Below are positions 49,945-58,514 of a stretch of 64,000 nt of DNA, one piece after another. Source of the stretch: Gymnodinialimonas phycosphaerae. Its GTDB lineage: Bacteria; Pseudomonadota; Alphaproteobacteria; Rhodobacterales; Rhodobacteraceae. Numbering within the stretch: the first letter of the stretch is position 1; each line of letters begins with the position of its first letter. The notes below the pieces were generated by a model. It ran no database searches. It saw only the letters and a program-made list of their open reading frames with translations, and was not told the DNA's origin. Both the position numbers and the translations under genes were made by a program. The DNA is taken from positions 1,612,001-1,676,000 of the forward strand of contig NZ_JAIMBW010000001.1 of NCBI RefSeq assembly GCF_019195455.1. The letters are read 5' to 3'.

Positions 49945-52158
49945 TCAGGGGTGGCGGTTCACGTAAGGTAAACTGACCAGCAAAAGTGCCGGCAGAAGCA
50001 GCAGATCGGCCAGCAGCGCCAGCACGAAGACCGCGATCGTCAGGATCCCGAAATCCACAAGGCTGGGAAGGCTAGAGAAGAGCGTGCCGATCAGCCCGCC
50101 GATCAGCACGGCGGAGGTCAGAACCAGTGTCGGCGCGATCCCCCGAAGCGCGCGGAGGATCGAAGCCTCGGACCATGCGCCATCGGCCCGCGCCTCTTGC
50201 CGGGCGCGGTTGAGCAGGTGAACGGTGTCGTCCACGGCGATCCCGAAGGCGATGGTCAGGGCGATGCCGCTGGTGAAGCTGAACGGCTGCCCGGCCAGCC
50301 ACATCCACGCGCCCACGGCGGTGATCGGCAGAATGTTGGGCAACATGGAGACGAGCCCAAGCAGCGGGCTGCGCAGCCAAATCGCGATCAGAACGCCCGA
50401 CGCGGCCGCCGCCAGGGCAAAGCAGAGGGAGAAGGCATTCAGAATCCGTTCGCTTGCGAAAGAAGACACATGCACCACGCCGGTCGCAGGGCCAAGATCC
50501 GCCAGCGCCGGTTCTTGCGCGATGCGGGCCTCAAGCGCGGTGATGTCACGGCGCGCGAGGGCAGAGCCGTCGTAGGCATAGGGCAGAGAGATCAGCGTAC
50601 GCGTGCCGTCGTCCGAGACAAGCCGATTGCGAAGCACCTGCGGCAAGCCGTCGCCAAGGGCGCGGGCGGCGTCGCGGGGGGCGGGCAAGGCAAAGGCATC
50701 GCCCCAACCGCTGACCTCGCCAAGCGTGCGCGCGACGGCGGCCAGGTCAACGTCTGCGCTGACGGGGTGTTCAAATTCGAGGCTGGTCAGGGGGCCGAAT
50801 TGCACCTCAATCCGGTGCAGGGCTTCGATCTCGGGGTCGCCGTCACGCAGCCCCTCGAAGAGGCCATAGTTGGGCTGCAACATCAGGTAGCCGGCAGTGG
50901 ACAGCGCCACGAGGCCCAGACCGACAAGTGTGATAGCACCCTTGCCGCGCTGCACAACCGCCGCCAGAAGCGCAGGGCCGCGCGCCCCGCTCGGGGTCGG
51001 GGTCGGGGTAGGCTGTCGTACGAAGCGCTGAAATCCAACCAAGCGGTCCAGCGTGACAACCTGAAGCGCGAAGACGGCGAAGATCAGGGGCGTGGAAATC
51101 ACGATGGCCAAAACGCCGAAGACCGCCAGGCCCGAGACCAGCGCGGAACTGCTGAGCAACAGGGCGGCAAAGGCGCCCGCCGTCACGACAGACGCCAACA
51201 GGGCCGCAGGCCAGACGGAGGCCACGGCGCGGCGCAGCGGGCGCGGCTGCCCGTCGGCGTAGGCGCGCCGGGTGGCAATGCCCAGGTGAATGGCTTCCGA
51301 GAACGACATCACGAGGATCAGCGTCGGCAAGGTGATGGTCACGGCGTTGATGTCATACCCAAGGGGCAGAAGGGCCGTGATCGACCACAAGCGCGCCGTA
51401 TGCGCCGTGAACGCGATGACCAGCGCCAGAGCCACGCTGCGCAGGGCGATCAGGGCAACCGCCAGCCCGGCGACGACGCCAAGGCTGTTGAGAAGCGCGG
51501 TATCCGCATCCAACCGCTGCGTCACCGACGCCCGAATGACCGGATAGCCGGTGAGGGTTACGGTTACACCGGTGCCGTCGCTCACCTCGGCTGCCAGTGC
51601 CCGCATTTGCGCCAAGAGGTCCGCGCGCGCACCGGTTTCGGTGGGCATATCGGGGATCACAACAAGCACCTGCGCCGCGCCCAGATCCTCGGACAGGACG
51701 CGCGACAACCCGCCCTGCGCCGCGCGTGCCGCGTGCAAGCGCTCGGTGAGGTCTTCGGGCGACAGGTCCGGCGCGAATAGCTGTTGCGGGCTGCCGTCCG
51801 CGCCTGCCACCGTGAACGAAAACGGAGAAAGCACGGCTTCGATATGGGGCAGGAACTGCACGTCGAGCAGGAAATCCTCCATCACGACATGGCTTTCACC
51901 GTCGGCGAAGCTGTCGGCCTCGAACAAGGCAATGATGTCGGTGTCGAAACGCCCGTATTCCTCCAACAGCGCCTCGTAGCGCACGTAGGCCGGGAAATCA
52001 CCGCGAAAGCGGCTTTCCAGATCGTCCGAGAACAGCATGCCGGAGGCCGCGCGCAGGGCGACGACCTCCACCACGAGGAAAAGCACCCAAAGCAGGGGCA
52101 GCAGTAGCCGCTTCAAGGTCGTCCCCCTCATTCCGTCGATCGCCCCGGCAAGACGCAC
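49945..52158 (-). CDS. RND-superfamily exporter with MMPL domains
   Basis: A 737-residue transporter with the MMPL pattern: one helix (KRLLLPLLWVLFLVVEVVAL), a large periplasmic loop, five to six helices, then the same order again. The central helices carry the family's polar block (LVMSFSEAIHLGIATRRAY; FGIAVDDTVHLLNRARQEAR), whose Asp residues carry protons. MMPL proteins export lipids or hopanoid-like molecules. GTG start at 52158 with AAGG upstream; an ATG at 52131 (MRGTTLKRL) is an alternative. It lies 83 bases upstream of the AlkB-like gene on the same strand, so a shared lipid substrate is plausible. Confidence 0.85.
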   Translation of the reverse strand: MRLAGAIDGMRGTTLKRLLLPLLWVLFLVVEVVALRAASGMLFSDDLESRFRGDFPAYVRYEALLEEYGRFDTDIIALFEADSFADGESHVVMEDFLLDVQFLPHIEAVLSPFSFTVAGADGSPQQLFAPDLSPEDLTERLHAARAAQGGLSRVLSEDLGAAQVLVVIPDMPTETGARADLLAQMRALAAEVSDGTGVTVTLTGYPVIRASVTQRLDADTALLNSLGVVAGLAVALIALRSVALALVIAFTAHTARLWSITALLPLGYDINAVTITLPTLILVMSFSEAIHLGIATRRAYADGQPRPLRRAVASVWPAALLASVVTAGAFAALLLSSSALVSGLAVFGVLAIVISTPLIFAVFALQVVTLDRLVGFQRFVRQPTPTPTPSGARGPALLAAVVQRGKGAITLVGLGLVALSTAGYLMLQPNYGLFEGLRDGDPEIEALHRIEVQFGPLTSLEFEHPVSADVDLAAVARTLGEVSGWGDAFALPAPRDAARALGDGLPQVLRNRLVSDDGTRTLISLPYAYDGSALARRDITALEARIAQEPALADLGPATGVVHVSSFASERILNAFSLCFALAAAASGVLIAIWLRSPLLGLVSMLPNILPITAVGAWMWLAGQPFSFTSGIALTIAFGIAVDDTVHLLNRARQEARADGAWSEASILRALRGIAPTLVLTSAVLIGGLIGTLFSSLPSLVDFGILTIAVFVLALLADLLLLPALLLVSLPYVNRHP

Positions 52159-52884
52159 TGAATGCCTTGGCTACACGTGCCGCCCGATTTCCAACTTGAG
52201 CCAGATCAATCAAGGACCGAAATGAAGTCGTACAGCTGCATCCATCGGAAGATGCCTTGGCGGTCTTGATCGGGCCTGCGCCATGGGCGGAAAATCAGGC
52301 GTTTGGGGCAACGGATGACGAGACGTAAAGTTTGTTCAGTATTTTCTAAACAAACTTGCAATCACACGCGCCACCTGCCACGTAGCGCCAAGACACGTTC
52401 AGAGACGGCATTAGAGAATTGAGCACATCCCATCACATCCGGTCCGATTTAGCCGAAAGAGCCGATACTATCCCCCACAGGGACGGGCTGCCAAAGACGG
52501 CGGGCCGCATGTTCGGTATATCCCTCTTTGACGGGAAGACCCTCGCGGTCAGCGCGCTTGCGGATCGCGTTCCGGTCGGCCGTGGCCGCGTGCGTCCCGT
52601 TGCGCGCCTCCTGAAGCGCGTGACCAAGCCCGGAGAACGGCGAGAGTTCTTCCGGCTTGCCGCGTCCTGCCCTGAAAATGCGCTAATACATGCCCGTCGA
52701 AGGAAGCATCAGGCCAGAGATGAGAGTGCGGCGACGTCCAATATGCTGCCTGAGGGAGCGAGCCCGAACACGGCCCCGAAAAACACCTTTGCAGCCCCCC
52801 GCAACGCAATAGATCAATGGTTCGACACAGCCTTGGGACGTGTTAGAAACGTTAATCGCGCCGCAGCAGACAAGGAATGGCACG
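52159..52884. other. Gene-poor region between divergent exporter genes
   Basis: No credible complete gene was found in these 726 bases. A plus-strand frame (52419-52892) has poor composition and runs into the adaptor gene. A minus-strand frame of about 75 codons ending near 52453 (RNAIRKRADREGLPVKEGY) looks protein-like but lacks a start codon after an in-frame TAG, so it may be a relic. The left part carries the palindrome at 52330-52355. Confidence 0.4.
52330..52355. promoter_or_regulatory. 26-bp imperfect palindrome, operator-like, upstream of the RND genes
   Basis: Outer arms AAGTTTGTT (52328-52336) and AACAAACTT (52349-52357) are perfect inverted repeats. Inside them the symmetry continues as TTYAG against CTRAA around an AT-rich centre. 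This shape and size fit a TetR-type repressor site. No regulator gene is adjacent. Confidence 0.5.
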
Positions 52885-54162
52885 ATGAGTGATCCGAAGA
52901 AAAAAGCCGTTGAAGACGCCATTGAAGGCAACGCGACGGGCACGCCGGACACCGCCACGGCCGAGCGCGCGAAGGCCACCGCAGCCTCTGACGCGGGGGC
53001 GCGCGACGTGGATACCGACGCGGGCCCTGACAAGGCCCCTCCCGCGTCGCAACCGCAACCGCAACAGGCGTCGGACTTGCAATTCACGTCCGACAAGGGT
53101 GCCGCACGCTCCACATGGATCGCCGCCCTGATCACGCTTGTCGTGGCCGGATGGATGGGAAGTGGTTTCATCCTGCCGTCGCAGCAAGAGGACACGACCG
53201 AGCGGCCCTCCGCCCCGCTGCCGGTCGCCGTTTCGGTGCTGCAATCCACCGCGCAGCCCGTGACCCTGTTCTTCAGCGCCGAAGGTCAGGCCCTGCCGGA
53301 TCGGGACACGATGATCCGCGCTGAAGCCTCCGGTGAAATCGCCGACGTGTTCGTTTCCATGGGCGATTTCGTCGAGGAAGGCACCGAGATCGCCCGCATT
53401 CGCAGCGAACGGGTCGAGGCCGAGTTGGCCCGTGCCCAGCAAGACGTCGCGCGCACGCAGCGGGATCTGGAGAACGCCGAGACGCTACTGGAACGCGGCG
53501 TCGCGACGCTGGATCGTGTCGAGCAGGCCCGCTCTGCGTTCACGCAAGCCACTGCGCAATTGACGGCAGCCGAGGAATCGCTTGCAGATATGATGATCAC
53601 GGCCCCCTTCGCAGGCCGGATCGAGGCTTTGGACCTGAACGCGGGTGAGTTCGTGCAGGCGGGTGCCGAGATCGCGCGGCTGGTCGACAATGCGCCGCTG
53701 ACCGTCTCTTTCCAGGTGCCGCAACAGGCGCTGAGCCGTCTGGAAAGCGGCCAGCCCGCGAACGTGACATTCATCACCGGCGAGACGCGCGAAGCGACAG
53801 TGACCTTCGTGGGCACCTCTGCCGCGCAAGCCACACGCACCTTCCTGGCGGAGGTGTCGCTGCCCAATGCAGATGGCGCCATCGCCGCCGGGATATCCGC
53901 CGAGATCACCATTCCGACCGACGAGATCACGGCCCACTTTCTGTCGCCCTCCATCGTTTCCATCAGCCCGGAGGGGCAGTTGGGCATCAAGACCGTCGAC
54001 GACGACAACATCGTGCGTTTCTATCCCATCGAGGTCGTGCGGCCCGAAATCGACGGCATCTGGGTGACGGGGCTTCCCGATACCATCACCGTCATCACCG
54101 TCGGCCAGGGCTATGTGAACGACGGCGAAACCGTGCGCCCGCAGGTCGAGGACGCAAGCTGA
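52885..54162 (+). CDS. RND efflux periplasmic adaptor (membrane fusion protein)
   Basis: A 425-residue HlyD/AcrA-type adaptor. The first 75 residues are charged and low-complexity (DAGPDKAPPASQPQPQQ), followed by a single membrane helix (STWIAALITLVVAGWMGSGF). The usual lipoyl half-motifs (IRAEASGEIADVFVSMGDFVEEGTEIARI), an alpha-helical hairpin (AQQDVARTQRDLENAETLL) and beta-barrel (DNAPLTVSFQVPQQAL) follow. It is anchored by the helix rather than a lipobox. AAGGAA precedes the ATG. The stop shares one base with the pump start (TGATG). Confidence 0.9.
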   Translation: MSDPKKKAVEDAIEGNATGTPDTATAERAKATAASDAGARDVDTDAGPDKAPPASQPQPQQASDLQFTSDKGAARSTWIAALITLVVAGWMGSGFILPSQQEDTTERPSAPLPVAVSVLQSTAQPVTLFFSAEGQALPDRDTMIRAEASGEIADVFVSMGDFVEEGTEIARIRSERVEAELARAQQDVARTQRDLENAETLLERGVATLDRVEQARSAFTQATAQLTAAEESLADMMITAPFAGRIEALDLNAGEFVQAGAEIARLVDNAPLTVSFQVPQQALSRLESGQPANVTFITGETREATVTFVGTSAAQATRTFLAEVSLPNADGAIAAGISAEITIPTDEITAHFLSPSIVSISPEGQLGIKTVDDDNIVRFYPIEVVRPEIDGIWVTGLPDTITVITVGQGYVNDGETVRPQVEDAS

Positions 54163-57100
54163 TGCATACCCTCATCGATGCCGCCTTCTCGCGCGCCCGC
54201 GTCGTCGTCATGGCCCTTGTCATGGTTCTGGCGGTGGGCGCATTCGCCTATACCTCCATCCCCAAGGAGGCAAACCCGGAAGTGCCGCTGCCGCTGTTCT
54301 ACGTGCACACGGGCCTTGACGGGATCAGCCCGACCGACGCGGAACGGCTGTTGATCGAACCGATGGAGCAGGAGTTCGCGGGGCTGACGGGGCTGCAATC
54401 CATGGAGGCCTTCGCCTCGGAAGGCTCTGCCAGTATCCAGCTGGAGTTTCAGCCCGGCGGCGACAACGAACAGGCGCTGATGGACATCCGCGAAGCCGTG
54501 GATCGCATCCAGGGCGATTTGCCCGACGACGCCTATGACCTGACCGTGACCGAGATCAACACGGCCCTGTTTCCGATCATCACGGCGATCCTGTCGGGCC
54601 CCGTGCCCGAACGCACGCTGAATGCCCTGGCCGAGGAGTTGCAGGAGGAAATCGAGGGCCTCACCGGGGTTCTTGAGGTCGATATCGGGGGGCAGCGCAC
54701 GGAGTTCCTGGAGGTCCTGATCGATCCCACGGTGTTTCAGACCTATGATTTGTCGTTCGACGAACTGATCGGGCAGATCACCCGCAACAACCGCCTGATC
54801 GCCGCCGGGGCGATCGAGACCGGCGCTGGCCGGATCGTGCTGACCGTGCCCGGCCTGATCGAGGACCTGCCCGACGTGATGGGCATGCCGGTGCTGGTGC
54901 GCGACGGGACCGTCGTGACGTTCGGGGATGTCGCCACCGTTCGCCGCAGTTTCGATGACCCCACGGGGTTTGCCCGGATCGACGGCCAGCCCGCCCTGGC
55001 GCTGGAAGTCGTGAAACGCTCGGGCGCGAACATCATCGAGACCGTGGCCGAGGTTCGGGCCTTGGTGGAGGACCTGCGGGTCGACTGGCCCGAGACCGTG
55101 GAAGTCACCTATCTCAACGATCAATCCGAAGTCGTGGACGATTTGCTGAGCGATCTGGAGGCCAACGTCATTGCCGCCGTCGCCCTGGTGATGATCGTCA
55201 TCGTCTACGCCCTTGGGTTTCGGTCCGCCGTTCTGGTGGGCCTTGCGATCCCCGGTGCGTTCCTGGCGGGGGTCACGGCGCTTTGGGCCATGGGCTACAC
55301 GATGAACATCGTGGTACTGTTTTCGCTGATCCTTGTGGTCGGGATGCTTGTGGACGGCGCCATCGTGACCACGGAACTGGCGGATCGGCAATTGCAGGAG
55401 GGGGCGTCGCCCCGCGATGCCTATACCTTCGCGGCCAAGCGCATGTCGTGGCCGATCATCGCCTCGACCGCTACAACGCTTAGCGTGTTCTTCCCGCTTC
55501 TGTTCTGGTCCGGCATGGTGGGGGAGTTCATGAAATTTCTGCCCATCACGGTGATCCTGACACTGTTCGCATCGCTTTTCATGGCGCTGATCTTCATCCC
55601 GGTCGTGGGCGGGATCATCGGCAAGAAGCAGCCCCAGAACGCCGCCGCGAAGGCCGCGATGCACGCGGCAGAGCATGGCGACCCCAGGGACATGAGGGGC
55701 GCGACCGGTGTCTATGTGCGGATCCTGGAATGGGCCATCCTACGGCCCGCCGCGACGGTGTTGCTGACGGTTTCCATGCTGTTGGGCAGTTTCGGCCTAT
55801 ATGGCGTCTTCGGCAACGGGATCAACTTCTTCCCCTCCGTCGAGCCGGAGTTCATGCAAGTTCAGGTTCGGGCCCGCGACAACTTCTCGATCTACCAGCG
55901 CGATGCCTTGGTGCGCACCGTGGAAAACCGGCTTCTGGGCTTTGATGAGGTCGCCAGTGCCTACGCCCGGTCCACCATGTCCGCCGGACAGGGGGATGAG
56001 GAAACCATTGGCACCATCCAGCTTGAATTGATCGAATGGGATGAACGCCGCACCGCCGCCGTGATCGGCGAGGATATTCGCAACGCTGTCGCCGACATCG
56101 CGGGGATCGACGTGCAGGTATTGACCGAAAGCGGCGGCCCCACGGCGGGCAAGCCGATCAACCTGCGCATCCAGGCCCGGTCGGCCGACGCGCAGGAAGC
56201 CGCCGTGCGCATCGTCCGTGAGATCATGGGGGAAATCGGCGGGTTCACCGATGTGACCGACACAAGGCCCCTGCCCGGTGTCGAGGTGGCGGTCATCGTG
56301 AACCGGGCCGAAGCCGCCCGCTATGGCGCCGATGTCAGCCTTCTGGGGCAGGCCTTGCAGCTTCTCACCCGGGGGATCGCGGTCGCCGATTACCGCCCCG
56401 ACGATGCGGAGGGATCGCTCGATATCCGGGTGCGGTTCCCCTACGAGGAACGGTCATTGTCGGAACTGGGTAACCTGCGGGTGCCCACAGCGTCGGGACT
56501 GGTTCCAATCTCCAACTTCGTGACTTTCGCCCCGACCGAGCGCGTGGGCACCATTCGGCGGATCGATGAGCGTCGCGTCGTGACCATCGAGGCGAACGTG
56601 GCACCGGGGATTCTGGTCAATGATCAGGTCATCGCCCTGACCGCGGCACTTGATGCCGCGGATTTGCCGCAGGGCGTCGAATATGCCTTCGCCGGAGAGG
56701 CCGAGGAACAGGCCGACGCCATGGCGTTCCTTGTGACGGCCTTCATCGCAGCCATCTTCCTGATGTTCGTGATCCTCGTCACCCAATTCAACAACTTCTA
56801 CCAAAGCCTCGTGGTGATGAGCGCGATCATCTTCTCGGTCGCCGGTGTGCTGTTGGGCCTGATCGTGACGGGGCGCCCGTTTGGCGTGGTCATGGGCGGG
56901 ATTGGTGTCATCGCGCTGGCGGGGATCGTGGTGAACAACAACATCGTGCTGATCGACACCTACAATGATCTGAAGCGGGCCGGACAATCCCCCCTGGAGG
57001 CCGCCCTGCGGACCGGCGCGCAGCGTCTGCGCCCCGTGGTGCTGACCTCGGTCACAACGGCCCTGGGGCTGATGCCGATGGTGATTGGGCTGAACATCAA

Positions 57101-57314
57101 CTTCTTCACCCGCGAGATCGTCTACGGCGCGCCGTCGACCCAATGGTGGACCGAGCTTTCCAGCGCGATTGCCGGGGGCTTGGTCGTAGCCACGATCCTG
57201 ACCCTGGTCGTCACGCCCGCGATGTTGATGTTGGGGGAAAAACGCGCCGACCGCGCCGCGCCGGGGCCGGCACCGGACGGGCCAGCTTCCGCACCAGCCA
57301 TGACGCCTTCCTAA
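54162..57314 (+). CDS. RND multidrug/solvent efflux permease (HAE1 type)
   Basis: A 1050-residue inner-membrane pump with the family layout: an N-terminal helix (VVVMALVMVLAVGAFAYTSI), PKEANPEVPLPLFYV, then two porter domains and 12 helices. Proton-relay segments are LVVGMLVDGAIVTTELADR in the first half and GVIALAGIVVNNNIVLIDTY in the second. It couples with the 52885-54162 adaptor. No outer-membrane TolC-type factor is encoded nearby, so one must come from elsewhere. The short C-terminal tail is Pro/Ala-rich. Substrate unknown. Confidence 0.92.
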   Translation: MHTLIDAAFSRARVVVMALVMVLAVGAFAYTSIPKEANPEVPLPLFYVHTGLDGISPTDAERLLIEPMEQEFAGLTGLQSMEAFASEGSASIQLEFQPGGDNEQALMDIREAVDRIQGDLPDDAYDLTVTEINTALFPIITAILSGPVPERTLNALAEELQEEIEGLTGVLEVDIGGQRTEFLEVLIDPTVFQTYDLSFDELIGQITRNNRLIAAGAIETGAGRIVLTVPGLIEDLPDVMGMPVLVRDGTVVTFGDVATVRRSFDDPTGFARIDGQPALALEVVKRSGANIIETVAEVRALVEDLRVDWPETVEVTYLNDQSEVVDDLLSDLEANVIAAVALVMIVIVYALGFRSAVLVGLAIPGAFLAGVTALWAMGYTMNIVVLFSLILVVGMLVDGAIVTTELADRQLQEGASPRDAYTFAAKRMSWPIIASTATTLSVFFPLLFWSGMVGEFMKFLPITVILTLFASLFMALIFIPVVGGIIGKKQPQNAAAKAAMHAAEHGDPRDMRGATGVYVRILEWAILRPAATVLLTVSMLLGSFGLYGVFGNGINFFPSVEPEFMQVQVRARDNFSIYQRDALVRTVENRLLGFDEVASAYARSTMSAGQGDEETIGTIQLELIEWDERRTAAVIGEDIRNAVADIAGIDVQVLTESGGPTAGKPINLRIQARSADAQEAAVRIVREIMGEIGGFTDVTDTRPLPGVEVAVIVNRAEAARYGADVSLLGQALQLLTRGIAVADYRPDDAEGSLDIRVRFPYEERSLSELGNLRVPTASGLVPISNFVTFAPTERVGTIRRIDERRVVTIEANVAPGILVNDQVIALTAALDAADLPQGVEYAFAGEAEEQADAMAFLVTAFIAAIFLMFVILVTQFNNFYQSLVVMSAIIFSVAGVLLGLIVTGRPFGVVMGGIGVIALAGIVVNNNIVLIDTYNDLKRAGQSPLEAALRTGAQRLRPVVLTSVTTALGLMPMVIGLNINFFTREIVYGAPSTQWWTELSSAIAGGLVVATILTLVVTPAMLMLGEKRADRAAPGPAPDGPASAPAMTPS

Positions 57315-57531
57315 GACCTCAGATCCTATGGCGGTGTAGCTATTGCAAGCGGTAGCGCGATGCTTCGATCGTGCGGGACATGACACCATTTCGCTGGGAC
57401 CACACCAATGGCCACTTTCCTGATGCGTAGGATGTCAAACGGCACGGCCCGAACCGCTCTGTTGCGTCAAACCCCTTCGAGCCCCGGTTCTTCTTTGGTC
57501 TTGTTGGGTTCGACGACCTGATGCGCGCGTT

Positions 57532-58035
57532 TCAGCGCGGCGGCGCGGCCCCCTGATCTTCTTCCGTCGGCTCGCCGAACCGGGCCTTCATGCGGTCCAC
57601 GATCTGATCGCGGGCCTGGCGGTAGCTTGCCAGCTTGTCCTCGCGGGTTTCGCCAAGTCCCGTGGGGTCGATGATCGGCCAGTATTCCACGTCGATGTGG
57701 AAGCTACGCGTCATGTCGAGGGCGCGGCGCTGGCTGGCGGGGCTGAGTGCCACGACCAAATCGAAGCCCGAAAGGTCATCGCCCCATTCCGCCATTTCAT
57801 CGAAAGAACGGGCGCGGTGGCGTTCCAGTGCCACCCCCAATTCCGCGCAGACGGTGACGGCAAAGCCGTCGATCTCCATCTCTCCTCTCACGCCAGCGGA
57901 TTGGACATAGGCGCGGTGGCCATAGAATTTCTTCATCAACCCCTCGGCCATGGGCGACCGGGTGGAGTTGTGATCGCAGCAGAACAGGACCGATTGGGGA
58001 AAATCGCCGTTTGGGGTTGAGCGGGGACCGACCAC
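57532..58035 (-). CDS. Low-molecular-weight protein-tyrosine-phosphatase family protein
   Basis: A 167-residue phosphatase-fold protein. The P-loop C-x5-R is C20-DHNST-R26 followed by SPMAEG, and the general acid D123 is in WPIIDPTG. The Cys-Asp-His-Asn variant differs from the CxGNxCRS of typical LMW-PTPs and is the form I recall beside UPF0262 and infA in Rhodobacterales. It could be a tyrosine phosphatase or act on a small phosphate ester. It starts five bases after the UPF0262 stop. Confidence 0.85.
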   Translation of the reverse strand: MVGPRSTPNGDFPQSVLFCCDHNSTRSPMAEGLMKKFYGHRAYVQSAGVRGEMEIDGFAVTVCAELGVALERHRARSFDEMAEWGDDLSGFDLVVALSPASQRRALDMTRSFHIDVEYWPIIDPTGLGETREDKLASYRQARDQIVDRMKARFGEPTEEDQGAAPPR

Positions 58036-58040
58036 GTTCT

Positions 58041-58514
58041 TCAGCCCCCGAAGTGCAGGACGCAGATCAGGGTAAAGAGGCGGCGGGCGGTGTCGGTGTC
58101 GATGCCGGCCTTGCCTTCAAGGCGCTCCTGCAACAGGCGCGCGCCTTCGTTGTGGATGCCACGGCGGGCCATGTCGATGGCCTCGATCTGCGACGGCGGC
58201 AGTTTCTTGACCGCATCGAAGTAGGCCTCGCAGATCTGCCAATAATCCTTGACGGTCTGGCGGAAGGGCGAAAGAGAAAGGTGGAATTCGGCGGCATCCA
58301 CGCCGTCTTCGGTATCGATGTCGAAGACCAGCCGCTTTTCGCGGATCGCCAGCGACAGGCGATAGGGGCCGTCGGGGGCATCGTCTTTCGGGAGGGTGAA
58401 GCTGTTGTGCTCCAACAGGTCAAAGATGGCGACCTTGCGTTCCTGTTCGATCTCGGGCGTGGGCGTGGGAAGACCCTGGGTGTCGATCTCGATATGGCAG
58501 ATGTGCATCGTCAT
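58041..58514 (-). CDS. UPF0262 family protein
   Basis: A 157-residue protein of unknown function: MTMHICHIEIDTQGLPTPTP, ERKVAIFDLLEHNSFTLPKD, FHLSLSPFRQTVKDYWQICEAYFDAVKKLPPSQIEAIDMARRGIHNEGA. It occurs next to hisD in many alphaproteobacteria. ATG at 58514 shares a base with the hisD stop; an internal Met at 58508 is possible. It is coupled to hisD and the phosphatase gene. Confidence 0.88.
   Translation of the reverse strand: MTMHICHIEIDTQGLPTPTPEIEQERKVAIFDLLEHNSFTLPKDDAPDGPYRLSLAIREKRLVFDIDTEDGVDAAEFHLSLSPFRQTVKDYWQICEAYFDAVKKLPPSQIEAIDMARRGIHNEGARLLQERLEGKAGIDTDTARRLFTLICVLHFGG

Noticed and set aside
50197..51780. 527-codon plus-strand frame inside the MMPL gene
   Set aside because: The composition is Gln/Arg/Gly-rich and repetitive, typical of an antisense shadow; the minus strand encodes a normal 12-helix exporter.
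52419..52892. Plus-strand 157-codon frame before the RND adaptor
   Set aside because: It has poor composition, no recognisable fold and an 8-base overlap with the adaptor start. It was not called as a gene.
54111..55676. 521-codon minus-strand frame inside the RND pump
   Set aside because: It is His/Asp/Gln-rich with no motif, and the pump on the plus strand is certain.
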